This document shows positions 27,197 to 36,265 of a stretch of 64,000 nt of DNA, piece after piece (within the stretch, counting starts at the first letter, position 1; each line of letters starts with the position of its first letter). A model generated the notes under the pieces. The model saw only the letters and a program-made list of their open reading frames with translations, was not told where the DNA came from and ran no database searches. Both the position numbers and the translations under genes were made by a program. Origin of the DNA: UBA5336 sp039815055. GTDB lineage: Bacteria; Pseudomonadota; Alphaproteobacteria; Caulobacterales; Hyphomonadaceae. The stretch is from positions 1-64,000 of the forward strand of contig JBCCAA010000005.1 in assembly GCA_039815055.1 (NCBI GenBank), written 5' to 3'.

Positions 27197-27336
27197 AAAT
27201 GCACAGCCTCGCGTGTCCCTCGCGAAACAGTGACCGCCAGAATGCCGCAATTGCACACATTTTTGCTCGCAGAATCAGTTAAGAACCATCATATGACTTT
27301 TCGAACAAGCACCGAATAAGTTACACTTGGTTAAGC

Positions 27337-27984
27337 ATGCGAAACCTGAACACTCTCCAGATTGCCGTGATCATCGCCTTCGTTTCGGCATTCGGCTCAT
27401 TCCTGTGGACCGGCGCTGGTGCACAGGGACAATCCCAATCGATCGAAACTGCAGAGAACACCGAAGTCGCTGTCTTTGCCGGCGGATGCTTCTGGTGCGT
27501 GGAAAGCGACTTTGACAAGGTCGATGGCGTCCTCTCGACCGTCTCAGGATATGCGGGCGGCGAAACACAGGATCCCACCTACAAATCTCACGCGGCAGAT
27601 CGACATCTGGAAGTCGTGGAAGTGACGTTCGACGCAGACGTGGTCAGCTATGAAGAGCTTGTTGGTTTCTTCTTCCGCCACATTGACCCAACAGATGCTG
27701 GCGGCCAGTTCTGCGACCGTGGCCACTCTTACACGTCCGCGATCTTCGCCCAAACCTCTGAACAAGCTGAGATCGCACGGTCTGAAATAGATACCATTGA
27801 AGCCTTGGGGATCCTACCAGGCCGTATTTTGACACCCATTCGCGGCGACGACGTGGTGTATCCTGCCGAGGACTATCACCAGAATTACTATCAGAAGAAC
27901 CCGCTGAAGTATCAGTACTACCGACGCGCCTGCGGTCGCGATGCGCGCGTTGCAGACGTGTGGTCAATGGACGTGGAAGGCTGA
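27337..27984 (+). CDS. msrA: Exported peptide methionine (S)-S-oxide reductase
   Basis: 215 residues. Catalytic A-G-G-C-F-W-C (C51 nucleophile), G-Y-A-G-G, D-P-T-D-A-G-G-Q-F-C-D-R-G and E-D-Y-H-Q-N-Y identify MsrA; a C-terminal Y-R-R-A-C-G supplies a possible resolving Cys. An N-terminal hydrophobic segment (about 9-26) ending G-A-G-A-Q looks like a signal peptide, so the enzyme probably repairs oxidised methionine in periplasmic proteins. It stands alone with 140 nt of noncoding sequence in front, in which I see no clear promoter. Confidence 0.93.
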   Translation: MRNLNTLQIAVIIAFVSAFGSFLWTGAGAQGQSQSIETAENTEVAVFAGGCFWCVESDFDKVDGVLSTVSGYAGGETQDPTYKSHAADRHLEVVEVTFDADVVSYEELVGFFFRHIDPTDAGGQFCDRGHSYTSAIFAQTSEQAEIARSEIDTIEALGILPGRILTPIRGDDVVYPAEDYHQNYYQKNPLKYQYYRRACGRDARVADVWSMDVEG

Positions 27985-28046
27985 TCCTGAACTGCCGAAC
28001 GCCCAGGCTCTAGGCAGGCCCACCCAGCCGGTGCATATCCCAATCC

Positions 28047-28988
28047 ATGAGCGTCTTCGCCGACTTCAGAGACTTGCCAGAAAGCGCCCGCGGCCATTCC
28101 ATCGCCTTGGGAAATTTTGACGGTCTGCACGCCGGACACCGCGCCGTGATGGACGCGGCACGGAAGGCTGGCACACCGCTAGGCGTAGCAACGTTTGAGC
28201 CGCCACCGCGCGCCTTCTTTCGTCCCAGTGACCCGCCATTTCGCATTCTGACGCCGGAGCGGCGTAACGCCAAAATCCTGGCGGCGGGCGCGGACGCCGT
28301 ATTTGAACTGCCCTTCAACGCCGAGATGGCGGGAATGACAGACGAGGACTTCGCCCGCAATGTGCTGGCTGAGGGTCTTGGCGCGGTGAACGTCACAGTC
28401 GGGTTCGACTTTCGCTTTGGCCGCGGAAGGATGGGCGATGCCCCGCGTCTGGCCTCACTCGGCCGGGCGATGGGGTTCGGCGTGACCATCGTCGACGAAG
28501 TGCCAAACGACCGGAATGAGAAAGCCTCATCCACTGCAATCCGCCAGGCGCTGCGATCGGGTGAGCCCGACCGCGCCGCTCAGATGCTAGGCCATGCCTG
28601 GGTCGCTGAAGGCAGCGTTGAACATGGCGAAAAGCAAGGCCGCACGCTGGGCTTTCCAACGGCAAATCTGCATTTGCATGACCTCATTCACCCGCGCCAC
28701 GGCGTATATGCCGTCCGGGCGCGAATAAATCGGCAGGGCGAGTGGCTTGATGGCGTTGCAAATTTTGGTCGAACGCCAACAACCGGTTTACGTGATCCTT
28801 TATTTGAAACCTTTCTTTTAGATTTCGAGGGCGATCTTTACGGCCAATGGTTGGAGGTCGCGCTTGTGGCGTATCTGCGACCAGAACTGAAGTTTGACCA
28901 ACTCGAAGAGATGGTCACGCAAATGCACGCCGACGTGGCCGATACGAAGACTATACTGGCCTCTAACGCGGTGACGGGTGACGCGTAG
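28047..28988 (+). CDS. ribF: Bifunctional riboflavin kinase/FAD synthetase
   Basis: 313 residues. N-terminal adenylyltransferase domain with G-N-F-D-G-L-H-A-G-H, V-G-F-D-F-R-F-G and S-S-T-A-I-R; C-terminal riboflavin kinase domain with G-F-P-T-A-N and a partly changed L-D-F-E-G-D-L-Y-G (family D-F-x-x-D-L-Y-G). It converts riboflavin to FMN and FAD. No strong ribosome binding site is seen before the ATG. The VOC gene starts 16 nt after its stop. Confidence 0.94.
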   Translation: MSVFADFRDLPESARGHSIALGNFDGLHAGHRAVMDAARKAGTPLGVATFEPPPRAFFRPSDPPFRILTPERRNAKILAAGADAVFELPFNAEMAGMTDEDFARNVLAEGLGAVNVTVGFDFRFGRGRMGDAPRLASLGRAMGFGVTIVDEVPNDRNEKASSTAIRQALRSGEPDRAAQMLGHAWVAEGSVEHGEKQGRTLGFPTANLHLHDLIHPRHGVYAVRARINRQGEWLDGVANFGRTPTTGLRDPLFETFLLDFEGDLYGQWLEVALVAYLRPELKFDQLEEMVTQMHADVADTKTILASNAVTGDA

Positions 28989-29004
28989 ATTAGAAGGTTT
29001 TGCC

Positions 29005-29754
29005 ATGGCCCATGGTGAATTCGTCTGGAGCAATCTTTCCAGCTTCCGACCAGAGGTGACAAAGCGGTTTTACCGAAAGCTGTTTGGTTGGTCGTACAAT
29101 GAAATGCGACAGCCCGATGGCTGGCCCTATCATGTGGCTAAGGCCGGAGACCACGAGGCCGCGTCAATCTTTGAAATGCCGCGACAGTTCCAGGACATGC
29201 GCCTGGCCAGTTACTGGATGCCCTACATCATTGTGGATAATCTGGACACGGCTTGCGAGACCGCCATCAAACTGGGCGGCAAAGTCGAGCTTGGGCCTTT
29301 GGCCTGGAACAGCCAAAACCAGATCGTCCTGCTGCGCGACCCGCTGGGTGCGGGCTTTACCATTCACCAGGGCAATGGCTTTTCGCCCGACCCGCATGAG
29401 GGTTGGCCCGGTCACCGCGCCTGGTGCAGCCTCGTGGTCTCTGATGCAGAAGAGGTTGCGCCGTTTTACCGCCAATTGTTTGATTGGGATGTTCGGCGCG
29501 ACAGCACCGGGTTTTCCGTGCGTACGCGCGATGGGAAATGGGTGGCTGATATAACATCGTTGAAGGACGAGATGCGCGGCCCCTTCCAGTTCTGGGGCGT
29601 TTATTTCGCCGTCCACAACGTGAAGAAAGCCGCGCGCCTGGCGGAACGGCAAGGCGGTGAGATCCTTTATGAAGAGACCACGCCCAGCGGCCCAATCACG
29701 CTGATCGGTGATCCCGATGGCGCAGCCTTTTTTCTGATCCAGCTGAATAGCTGA
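29005..29754 (+). CDS. VOC family protein with two glyoxalase-like modules
   Basis: 249 residues from ATG 29005 with AGAAGG 8 nt ahead; an in-frame GTG at 28978 overlaps ribF and lacks a site. Two vicinal-oxygen-chelate modules: the first starts G-E-F-V-W-S-N-L and ends G-F-T-I-H-Q, the second starts R-A-W-C-S-L-V-V and ends A-A-F-F-L-I-Q. Each has the F-Y-x-x-L-F-G/D-W repeat typical of this family. Substrate unknown. Its position behind ribF suggests cotranscription. Confidence 0.85.
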   Translation: MAHGEFVWSNLSSFRPEVTKRFYRKLFGWSYNEMRQPDGWPYHVAKAGDHEAASIFEMPRQFQDMRLASYWMPYIIVDNLDTACETAIKLGGKVELGPLAWNSQNQIVLLRDPLGAGFTIHQGNGFSPDPHEGWPGHRAWCSLVVSDAEEVAPFYRQLFDWDVRRDSTGFSVRTRDGKWVADITSLKDEMRGPFQFWGVYFAVHNVKKAARLAERQGGEILYEETTPSGPITLIGDPDGAAFFLIQLNS

Positions 29755-29926
29755 TCGGCACGCCCGCACAGGTGACTCCTTAACCGGGCTCTGCTAGTTC
29801 GCAAATCATGGCATATCGGCGTTGCATACGAATTCGCGGCCCGGTCGGAATTTTGCGCTGAAGGCGCGCTCCGGCCGGGAGTTTTCGCATATCCTGACTT
29901 CACGCCCGCTCAAGGCCCCCTGCCCC

Positions 29927-32900
29927 ATGACATCCGAATCTCCACGCGACTATCGCGACACGATCTTCCTTCCAAAAACCGAGTTTGCCGACCGCGGTCA
30001 GCTCTCCAAGCGCGAGCCGGACTTTATCGCCCGCTGGGATGAGATGAAGCTGTATGACAAGCTGCGCGCCGCCGCCGAAGGGCGGCCAAAATGGCTGCTG
30101 CATGACGGCCCGCCTTATGCCAACGGGCATATCCACCTGGGCACGGCGATGAACAAGATCCTCAAGGATATCTGTGTGCGCAGCCACCAGATGATGGGGT
30201 TTGACGCCAGCTACCTGCCCGGATGGGACTGCCACGGCTTGCCCATAGAATGGAAGGTGGAAGAAGAGTTCCGCGGCAAGGGCCGCACCAAGGATGATGT
30301 TGGTGGGGCGGAGTTTCGCGAACGCTGCCGCGCCTATGCCGCCGAATGGGTTGAGGTGCAAAAACGCGAGTTCCGCGCGCTCGGCATCGAAGGCGAGTGG
30401 GAGGACCCGTATCTGACGATGGATTTTGGCTCAGAGGCCGCAATTGTCGGCGAGTTCCTCGATGTGGCGATGAGCGGGCGCCTGGTGCGCGGCGCCAAAC
30501 CGGTCATGTGGAGCCCGGTGGAACGCACCGCGCTGGCCGAGGCGGAAGTGGAATATCACGACCGCAAAGTGCCGGTGATCTGGGTGAAGTTTCCTTGGAG
30601 CGGCTTGAATCTCGGCGAAGGTCCGAGCTTGGATTCTCAACTTCGCAAAGACATGGATGGAGCGTCATTCGTTATCTGGACGACCACTCCATGGACCATC
30701 CTCGCAAACCAAGCGATCGCCTACAACGAAAGCATTGACTACAGCTTGTATGAAGTCAGCTCGGTTGTTTCGGAAGAAGAACTTGGCTTCGCGCCGTACG
30801 CTAAGCCCGGCGAGCGATTTGTCTTGGCCGATGCGCTTGCCGATGAAGTCATGTCGGCCGCTAAGGTGACTTCATTCAAGAGAGTTCGAGACATCAATCC
30901 ATCCGCGTTGGTTGCGGCTCGACATCCATTCTTCGATGTCGACTGGGCTGGCAACTATTGGGGCAACGCCCGTCTCCTCCCCGGCGACCATGTCACCGAC
31001 GACGCCGGTACGGGCTTTGTCCACACCGCGCCGGCGCATGGTGAGGATGACTTCGCCGTCTGCCTCGCCAATGGCTTTGGCGCCAAGGACATCCGCCAGA
31101 TCGTTGACGATCAGGGCCGCTATACTGATGAAGTGCCGGAGCGCTTCCGCGGCCTCGATATCATCCGCACGTCGGGCAAAAAGCGCGGCCAGGCGGGCAA
31201 GGCCAATGATGAGGTGATCAAGGCGCTGGCCGAGAGCGGCAACCTGCTTGCGCGCAGTGTTACCACCATCCGCGATGCCCATTCCTGGCGCTCCAAGGCG
31301 CCGGTGATCCGCCGCGCCACGCCGCAGTGGTTCATCGCCATGGACCAGCCCGGCAGCGACGGGTCTGCGCCCTTGCGTGAGCTGGTGATGGACGCCCTGA
31401 AAGACGTGGAGTTCTTCCCCGCCACGGGCCGAAACCGGCTGGAAGCCATGGTCTCGGACCGACCCGACTGGCTGGTCTCACGCCAACGCAACTGGGGCGT
31501 GCCGCTAACCATTTTCGTCAATGCAGACGGCCAGCCCCACACCGCCGCGCTTTCCACCGACGCGGCCCAAGCTGTCAATGACCGCATCAAGGCGGCCATC
31601 ACCGCGCGTGGCGTTGAGGCCTGGTTCGACACACCGGTAGAAGAGTTGATCGGCGATGCGGGCGATCCGGCAGACTGGGAAAAGGTCACGGACGTGCTCG
31701 ACGTCTGGTTCGACAGCGGCACCACCCACGCCTTCGCCCTGCGCAAACGCGGCATCATCGACGAGGAGACCGGCCAAGCCGATCTCTATCTGGAAGGCTC
31801 TGACCAGCATCGCGGCTGGTTCCAGTCCTCGCTTCTGGAGTGCTGCGCCACGCGCGGAATGGCGCCCTACAAAGGGGTGCTGACCCACGGGTTCATCGTC
31901 GATTCCGAGGGCAAGAAAATGTCGAAATCGATCGGTAACACGATAGAGCCGGCACAGGTTCAAAAACAATACGGCATCGAAATCCTGCGAATCTGGGCGG
32001 CAAGTGCCGATTTCACCGAGGACTTGCGGATTTCCGAGGAAATCCTCAAACGCACCGCTGACACCTATCGGCGCCTGCGCAACACGCTGAAGTATTTGCT
32101 CGGCGCAACCTCGGGCTTCACCGCCGATGAGGCGTTGGATCCGGAAGACATGCCGAGTCTGGAACGCTGGGTATTGCACCGACTGAGCGAACTGGATGTG
32201 CTCGTCCGTGGGGCCTATGACATCTATGACTTCAAGAAGGTCATGGCGGCGCTGGTGAATTTCTGCGCCGTGGACCTGTCAGCGGTCTATTTCGACATCC
32301 GCAAAGACAGCCTTTATTGCGACCCGGTAGCGGCGACCGCTGACCACTGGGACGAGGCGACCGCCGCGTTCGGCAATCGCCGCCGCGCGGCGCGCACGGT
32401 GATGCACGCCGTGCTGGAGCGGTTGATGGTCTGGCTGGCGCCGATCATGCCCTTCACCACCGAAGACGCGTTCTGGAACAGCGAGCTTGACGGCGACAGC
32501 GTTCATCTAAAAACCTTTCCGGAGACACCGCAGACGTGGCGCGATGACGCCCTCGCTGAGCGATGGGAGAAGATTTTCACGGTCCGCCGTGTGGTCACTG
32601 GCGCACTGGAAGTCCAGCGACGCGACAAGGTGATCGGCTCCTCGCTGGAGGCCGCGCCAGAGGTCTACATCACGAATGGCAGCTTGCTGACAGCGTTTGA
32701 GGATGAAAGCGCAGCCGACATCTTCATCACGTCAGGCGCTGAACTGTTGCAGGGTGATGCGCCCGGTGGCTGTTTCACCCTGGACGAGGTGGAAGGCGTG
32801 GGCGTTGTGTTCAAACGCGCCGAAGGCGTAAAGTGCGCGCGCAGCTGGAAGTATTTCGACCCGGCAACAGCGGATGCTGACTTTCCAGACGTGACATCGC

Positions 32901-32941
32901 GCGACGCTTTGGCGGTTCGGGCGCTGGAGGCATCCAGTTAG
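29927..32941 (+). CDS. ileS: Isoleucyl-tRNA synthetase
   Basis: 1004 residues from ATG 29927. Signature loop P-Y-A-N-G-H-I-H-L-G-T (HIGH motif in the H-L-G-T form), CP1 editing domain, K664-M-S-K-S668, anticodon-binding helices, and a C-terminal tail with G-V-K-C-A-R-S-W in place of the four-Cys zinc site of E. coli IleS. Charges tRNA-Ile; the CP1 domain clears Val-tRNA. Codons between about 30585 and 30960, inside the editing domain, end in A/T much more often than those on either side, which suggests a replaced segment. A longer upstream extension of the frame is not supported. Confidence 0.95.
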   Translation: MTSESPRDYRDTIFLPKTEFADRGQLSKREPDFIARWDEMKLYDKLRAAAEGRPKWLLHDGPPYANGHIHLGTAMNKILKDICVRSHQMMGFDASYLPGWDCHGLPIEWKVEEEFRGKGRTKDDVGGAEFRERCRAYAAEWVEVQKREFRALGIEGEWEDPYLTMDFGSEAAIVGEFLDVAMSGRLVRGAKPVMWSPVERTALAEAEVEYHDRKVPVIWVKFPWSGLNLGEGPSLDSQLRKDMDGASFVIWTTTPWTILANQAIAYNESIDYSLYEVSSVVSEEELGFAPYAKPGERFVLADALADEVMSAAKVTSFKRVRDINPSALVAARHPFFDVDWAGNYWGNARLLPGDHVTDDAGTGFVHTAPAHGEDDFAVCLANGFGAKDIRQIVDDQGRYTDEVPERFRGLDIIRTSGKKRGQAGKANDEVIKALAESGNLLARSVTTIRDAHSWRSKAPVIRRATPQWFIAMDQPGSDGSAPLRELVMDALKDVEFFPATGRNRLEAMVSDRPDWLVSRQRNWGVPLTIFVNADGQPHTAALSTDAAQAVNDRIKAAITARGVEAWFDTPVEELIGDAGDPADWEKVTDVLDVWFDSGTTHAFALRKRGIIDEETGQADLYLEGSDQHRGWFQSSLLECCATRGMAPYKGVLTHGFIVDSEGKKMSKSIGNTIEPAQVQKQYGIEILRIWAASADFTEDLRISEEILKRTADTYRRLRNTLKYLLGATSGFTADEALDPEDMPSLERWVLHRLSELDVLVRGAYDIYDFKKVMAALVNFCAVDLSAVYFDIRKDSLYCDPVAATADHWDEATAAFGNRRRAARTVMHAVLERLMVWLAPIMPFTTEDAFWNSELDGDSVHLKTFPETPQTWRDDALAERWEKIFTVRRVVTGALEVQRRDKVIGSSLEAAPEVYITNGSLLTAFEDESAADIFITSGAELLQGDAPGGCFTLDEVEGVGVVFKRAEGVKCARSWKYFDPATADADFPDVTSRDALAVRALEASS

Positions 32942-33084
32942 ACGCGATTGGGTTGCGCGTCACCCTCGACCGCGCAGCGGTCTGGGGGCCCAACTACGCT
33001 GTATGCGAAGGCGGAACCTGTCAAAATGTCAGAGATGGGCGGCGCCCATCGAGCGTGACGCACAAATACCCAGACGGTACCAGC

Positions 33085-33735
33085 CTAAACGCTGATCCCG
33101 GCCTTTTCGGCATCGGCCAGGAAGGCAGCCAGGCCTTTGTCTGTCAGGGTGTGGTTCGCAAGGCCCTTGAGTACGTTTGGGGGCACGGTGGCGACATCGG
33201 CGCCGGCCAGCGCGCATAGCTTCACATGATTGGCATTGCGGATCGAGGCGGCGAGAATCTCGGTCTCGAACAGATAATTGTCATAGATGGTGCGGATCTC
33301 ATCGATCAGTTCCATCCCGTCGATGTTCAGATCATCGAGCCGACCAATGAACGGCGAAATGAATGTCGCGCCAGCTTTGGCGGCCAGCAGCGCCTGATTG
33401 GCAGAGAAACACAGGGTTACATTGACCATTGTGCCGGCATCGGTCAGCGCGCGGCAGGCCTTCAGCCCATCGAGCGTGAGGGGCACTTTCACCGCCACGT
33501 TCGGCGCAATGGCCGCAAGTTTTTCGCCTTCGCTCAGCATGGTTTCGAAATCGGTGGCGACCACTTCGGCACTCACCGGGCCATCTGAAATCTCGCAGAT
33601 TTCGGCAATCACTTCGGCAAACGGCCGGCCTGATTTTGCGATGAGAGACGGATTGGTGGTGACACCATCGATCAGCCCTGTGTCCTGGAGCTCTGCAATA
33701 GCGGCGGTGTCGGCTGTGTCGACGAAGAATTTCAT
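33085..33735 (-). CDS. tal: Transaldolase / fructose-6-phosphate aldolase family
   Basis: 216 residues, the short single-barrel type. F-V-D-T-A-D, V-T-T-N-P-S-L, the Schiff-base lysine K83 in A-V-K-V-P-L-T, and G-A-T-F-I-S-P-F-I-G-R are all in place. Sequence alone does not decide between transaldolase and fructose-6-phosphate aldolase activity, but the presence of transketolase in the window fits a pentose phosphate role. It lies downstream of glmS and an unknown small gene on the same strand. Confidence 0.92.
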   Translation of the reverse strand: MKFFVDTADTAAIAELQDTGLIDGVTTNPSLIAKSGRPFAEVIAEICEISDGPVSAEVVATDFETMLSEGEKLAAIAPNVAVKVPLTLDGLKACRALTDAGTMVNVTLCFSANQALLAAKAGATFISPFIGRLDDLNIDGMELIDEIRTIYDNYLFETEILAASIRNANHVKLCALAGADVATVPPNVLKGLANHTLTDKGLAAFLADAEKAGISV

Positions 33736-33789
33736 AGCGCGCGGTCCCTCGTATGTGCTGGCGGGGGGCTTAGCGCGCCAGAGCGGTTT

Positions 33790-34200
33790 TTACCACTCCA
33801 TGCCCATGTGCTTTTTCATCCAATCGGAAAACGTGGCCGGTTTCTCCATGGATTTCGGGTCAAGCGAGCCGTAGGCAATCAGCGGACCCGCAGCGGCTTC
33901 AAGGCGCACGCCGTTCATCGTGTCGCCCATCCCGCCCCACCGGTCAGAGTTGCGTGGGTCGACGATCAACATCAAGCGGTCGCCGCCGTCGCCGGTCTCG
34001 TCTCGGCCAAAGATCAGACCATATACCTTCTCGCGGCCCCAGAGGCCGGAGGAATGGGCCTGGCGCGTCCCGTCGAGCAGAACCTCGTCCCAGAACATGT
34101 TTCGCCGCCATTGCAACACATGCATCCGCTCACCATTGGTGACTTTGATGTCGATTTCAGTCGTGGTGATACGAACCAGTTCGGCGATCAGGTTGGACAT
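33790..34200 (-). CDS. Unknown 136-residue protein between glmS and tal
   Basis: No domain recognised. The start is supported by GAGG 6 nt ahead of the ATG. Predicted soluble, mixed alpha/beta, with an aromatic-rich C-terminal half (W-G-G-M-G-D-T-M-N-G, then S-D-W-M-K-K-H-M-G-M-E-W). No signal peptide. Composition and codon use match the neighbours, so it is likely a real gene. An AT-rich stretch with a tandem repeat precedes it. Confidence 0.7.
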   Translation of the reverse strand: MSNLIAELVRITTTEIDIKVTNGERMHVLQWRRNMFWDEVLLDGTRQAHSSGLWGREKVYGLIFGRDETGDGGDRLMLIVDPRNSDRWGGMGDTMNGVRLEAAAGPLIAYGSLDPKSMEKPATFSDWMKKHMGMEW

Positions 34201-34211
34201 GTCGGACCTCG

Positions 34212-34244
34212 ATATGATTATCGAAAAACAATATATGATTGCCG
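34212..34244. repeat. Tandem 12-nt direct repeats in AT-rich gap
   Basis: ATATGATTATCG (34212-34223) and ATATGATTGCCG (34233-34244) match at 10 of 12 positions and are 21 bp apart, two helical turns. They lie 12-44 nt upstream of the start of the leftward unknown gene, in a pocket much richer in A/T than its surroundings. This suggests a regulator binding on one face or a promoter element; no known motif is recognised. Confidence 0.4.
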
Positions 34245-34268
34245 ATACTCAGGGTCAAGGTCCCCCGC

Positions 34269-36095
34269 CTATTCCACCGTGACCGATTTGGCGAGGTTAC
34301 GCGGCTGGTCCACATCTGTGCCGCTGGCAACCGCGGCGTGATAGGCGATCAGTTGCACGGCTACGGTCATGATCAGGGGCGCTGAATAGAGTCCACCCGT
34401 CGGCATCACCAGCGTCTGGGCCGCGGAATCAGCGGCAAACTCTGCGCCAGCCTGGTCGGTCACCAATACGATATGTGCGCCGCGCGCGCGCACTTCCTGC
34501 ATGTTGGAGACGGTCTTTTCCATTAGCCGGTCGCTTGGCGCAACAACAATCACCGGGGTGCCATCCTCGATCAACGCGATGGGCCCGTGCTTGAGCTCAC
34601 CGGCTGCAAAACCTTCGGTTGGGATATAGGTGATTTCCTTCAGCTTCAGTGCGCCTTCCAAGGCGATGGGATAGAACGGGCCACGGCCGAGATAGAAAAT
34701 CTGTTTTGCGCCCACCAGGCTCGGCGCTATCGCCTTGGCATCGTCTTCAGCCTTGAAGCTTTCGGTGATCAGGCGCGGCAGGGCCATCAGATCCTTCACG
34801 TGGCCTGAAAGGGTTGTGCCATCGATGGTTCCGCGGGCTCTTGCGGCGGCCAGTGACAACGCGCCCAACACAACAAGCTGCGCGGTAAAAGCCTTTGTCG
34901 ATGCCACACCGATTTCCGGTCCCGCCGCCGTCGGGGCGAGCGCTGTTACGTCGCGAGCAATCGAACTTTCCGGCACGTTGATAATCCCAAGGGTCGGCGC
35001 ACCCTGGTCGTGGCAATGACGCATCGCGGCCAGTGTGTCTGCTGTCTCGCCGGACTGGCTGATGAACAAGGCCGGCCCCGTGGCAGGCATCACTGGATCG
35101 CGGTAGCGATATTCAGACGCGATATCAGTCTCAAACGGTAAACGCGCGACCTGTTCAAACCAGTATTTTGCTGTCGCAGCGGCGTAGTAAGCCGTCCCGC
35201 AGCCGATGGCGACGGCGCGGTCGGCCTCTTTGAACAGCGCGTCGTAGACAGAGGTGTCAGAGAGGTTGACCTCGGCCGTATCAAGATAAGGTGCAAATGA
35301 GCGCGACACGCTTTCGGCCTGCTCGTGGATTTCCTTGTGCATGAAGTGGGCATACTCGCCCTTCTCGGCCATGGCCGCGCTGGCTGCGGTTTGCACCACC
35401 GCCCGCTCGACGGGAACGTTGTCGGCATCGAAGACGTCAGCGCCAGTTGGCGTCACAACAACCCAGTCGCCTTCATCCAGATAGCTGACCGTGTGGGTAA
35501 ACGGCGCCAGGGCGATGGCGTCAGAACCGAGAAACATCTCTCCCTCGCCATATCCCAGCGTCAGCGGAGAACCGCGACGGGCGCCGATCATCAGGCCGGG
35601 CTGGTCCTCAAAGATGGCGCAAATCGCAAACGCGCCTTCCAGTTTCGGAAGCACCGTCTGAAAGGCGTCCTTCGGAGTAGCGCCCGCCTCGATCTGCTGT
35701 GCCAGCAAATGAGCAATGACTTCACTGTCGGTCTCTGTCGACAGAGTGCAACCATCAGCTTCCAGCGCGGCGCGGTGATCCTGATAATTCTCGATGATGC
35801 CATTGTGGACAATGGCCACAGGCCCGGCGATGTGGGGGTGGGCATTTCGAACCACAGGCGCGCCATGGGTTGCCCAGCGCGTGTGCGCGATACCGGTTGC
35901 GCCATCGACCGGGTCAACGCTCACCACCTCACGCAGTGCAGCGATCTTGCCTTCGGCCCGGCGGCGGGTCAGCGCCCCATCGCTGAGGACGGCGATCCCG
36001 GCGCTGTCATAGCCGCGGTATTCCAAACGCATCAGCCCACGCAAAAGGCGCTCGGTGACGTTGGACTTACCGGCAATTCCTACAATACCGCACAT
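34269..36095 (-). CDS. glmS: Glutamine-fructose-6-phosphate aminotransferase
   Basis: 608 residues. Begins M-C-G-I-V-G-I with the N-terminal Cys nucleophile (after Met removal); the glutaminase domain is followed by two SIS domains (S-Q-S-G-E-T-A-D-T, and G-R-G-P-F-Y-P-I-A-L-E-G-A-L-K-L-K-E) and the terminal A-K-S-V-T-V-E with the family's catalytic Lys. It makes glucosamine-6-phosphate for peptidoglycan and LPS. No glmS ribozyme was recognised upstream. Confidence 0.97.
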   Translation of the reverse strand: MCGIVGIAGKSNVTERLLRGLMRLEYRGYDSAGIAVLSDGALTRRRAEGKIAALREVVSVDPVDGATGIAHTRWATHGAPVVRNAHPHIAGPVAIVHNGIIENYQDHRAALEADGCTLSTETDSEVIAHLLAQQIEAGATPKDAFQTVLPKLEGAFAICAIFEDQPGLMIGARRGSPLTLGYGEGEMFLGSDAIALAPFTHTVSYLDEGDWVVVTPTGADVFDADNVPVERAVVQTAASAAMAEKGEYAHFMHKEIHEQAESVSRSFAPYLDTAEVNLSDTSVYDALFKEADRAVAIGCGTAYYAAATAKYWFEQVARLPFETDIASEYRYRDPVMPATGPALFISQSGETADTLAAMRHCHDQGAPTLGIINVPESSIARDVTALAPTAAGPEIGVASTKAFTAQLVVLGALSLAAARARGTIDGTTLSGHVKDLMALPRLITESFKAEDDAKAIAPSLVGAKQIFYLGRGPFYPIALEGALKLKEITYIPTEGFAAGELKHGPIALIEDGTPVIVVAPSDRLMEKTVSNMQEVRARGAHIVLVTDQAGAEFAADSAAQTLVMPTGGLYSAPLIMTVAVQLIAYHAAVASGTDVDQPRNLAKSVTVE

Positions 36096-36265
36096 GGCGC
36101 ACTACTCCCGCATCGAGCCTTCCGCGCCCCCCGGCATGACCATAGGGCCTGCGGTAAACGCCTTTTGTGGGGCACTCAACTCACAGCTGCCGCGCCAGGT
36201 GTCATAAAACGTGAAGCTCTTACAAAGGGATTGACGACGCATCGCACCAGCACCAATGACGCGCG

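Noticed and set aside
29755..29926. T-box or other riboswitch upstream of ileS
   Set aside because: No T-box consensus and no terminator/antiterminator pair; T-boxes are rare outside Gram-positive bacteria.
32941..33084. Two small hairpins after ileS
   Set aside because: Six- and seven-bp stems without T-tracts; not convincing as terminators. Nothing else seen in this 143-nt gap.
34269..36265. glmS ribozyme upstream of glmS
   Set aside because: No matching core in the 170-nt divergent gap; such ribozymes are typical of Gram-positive bacteria.
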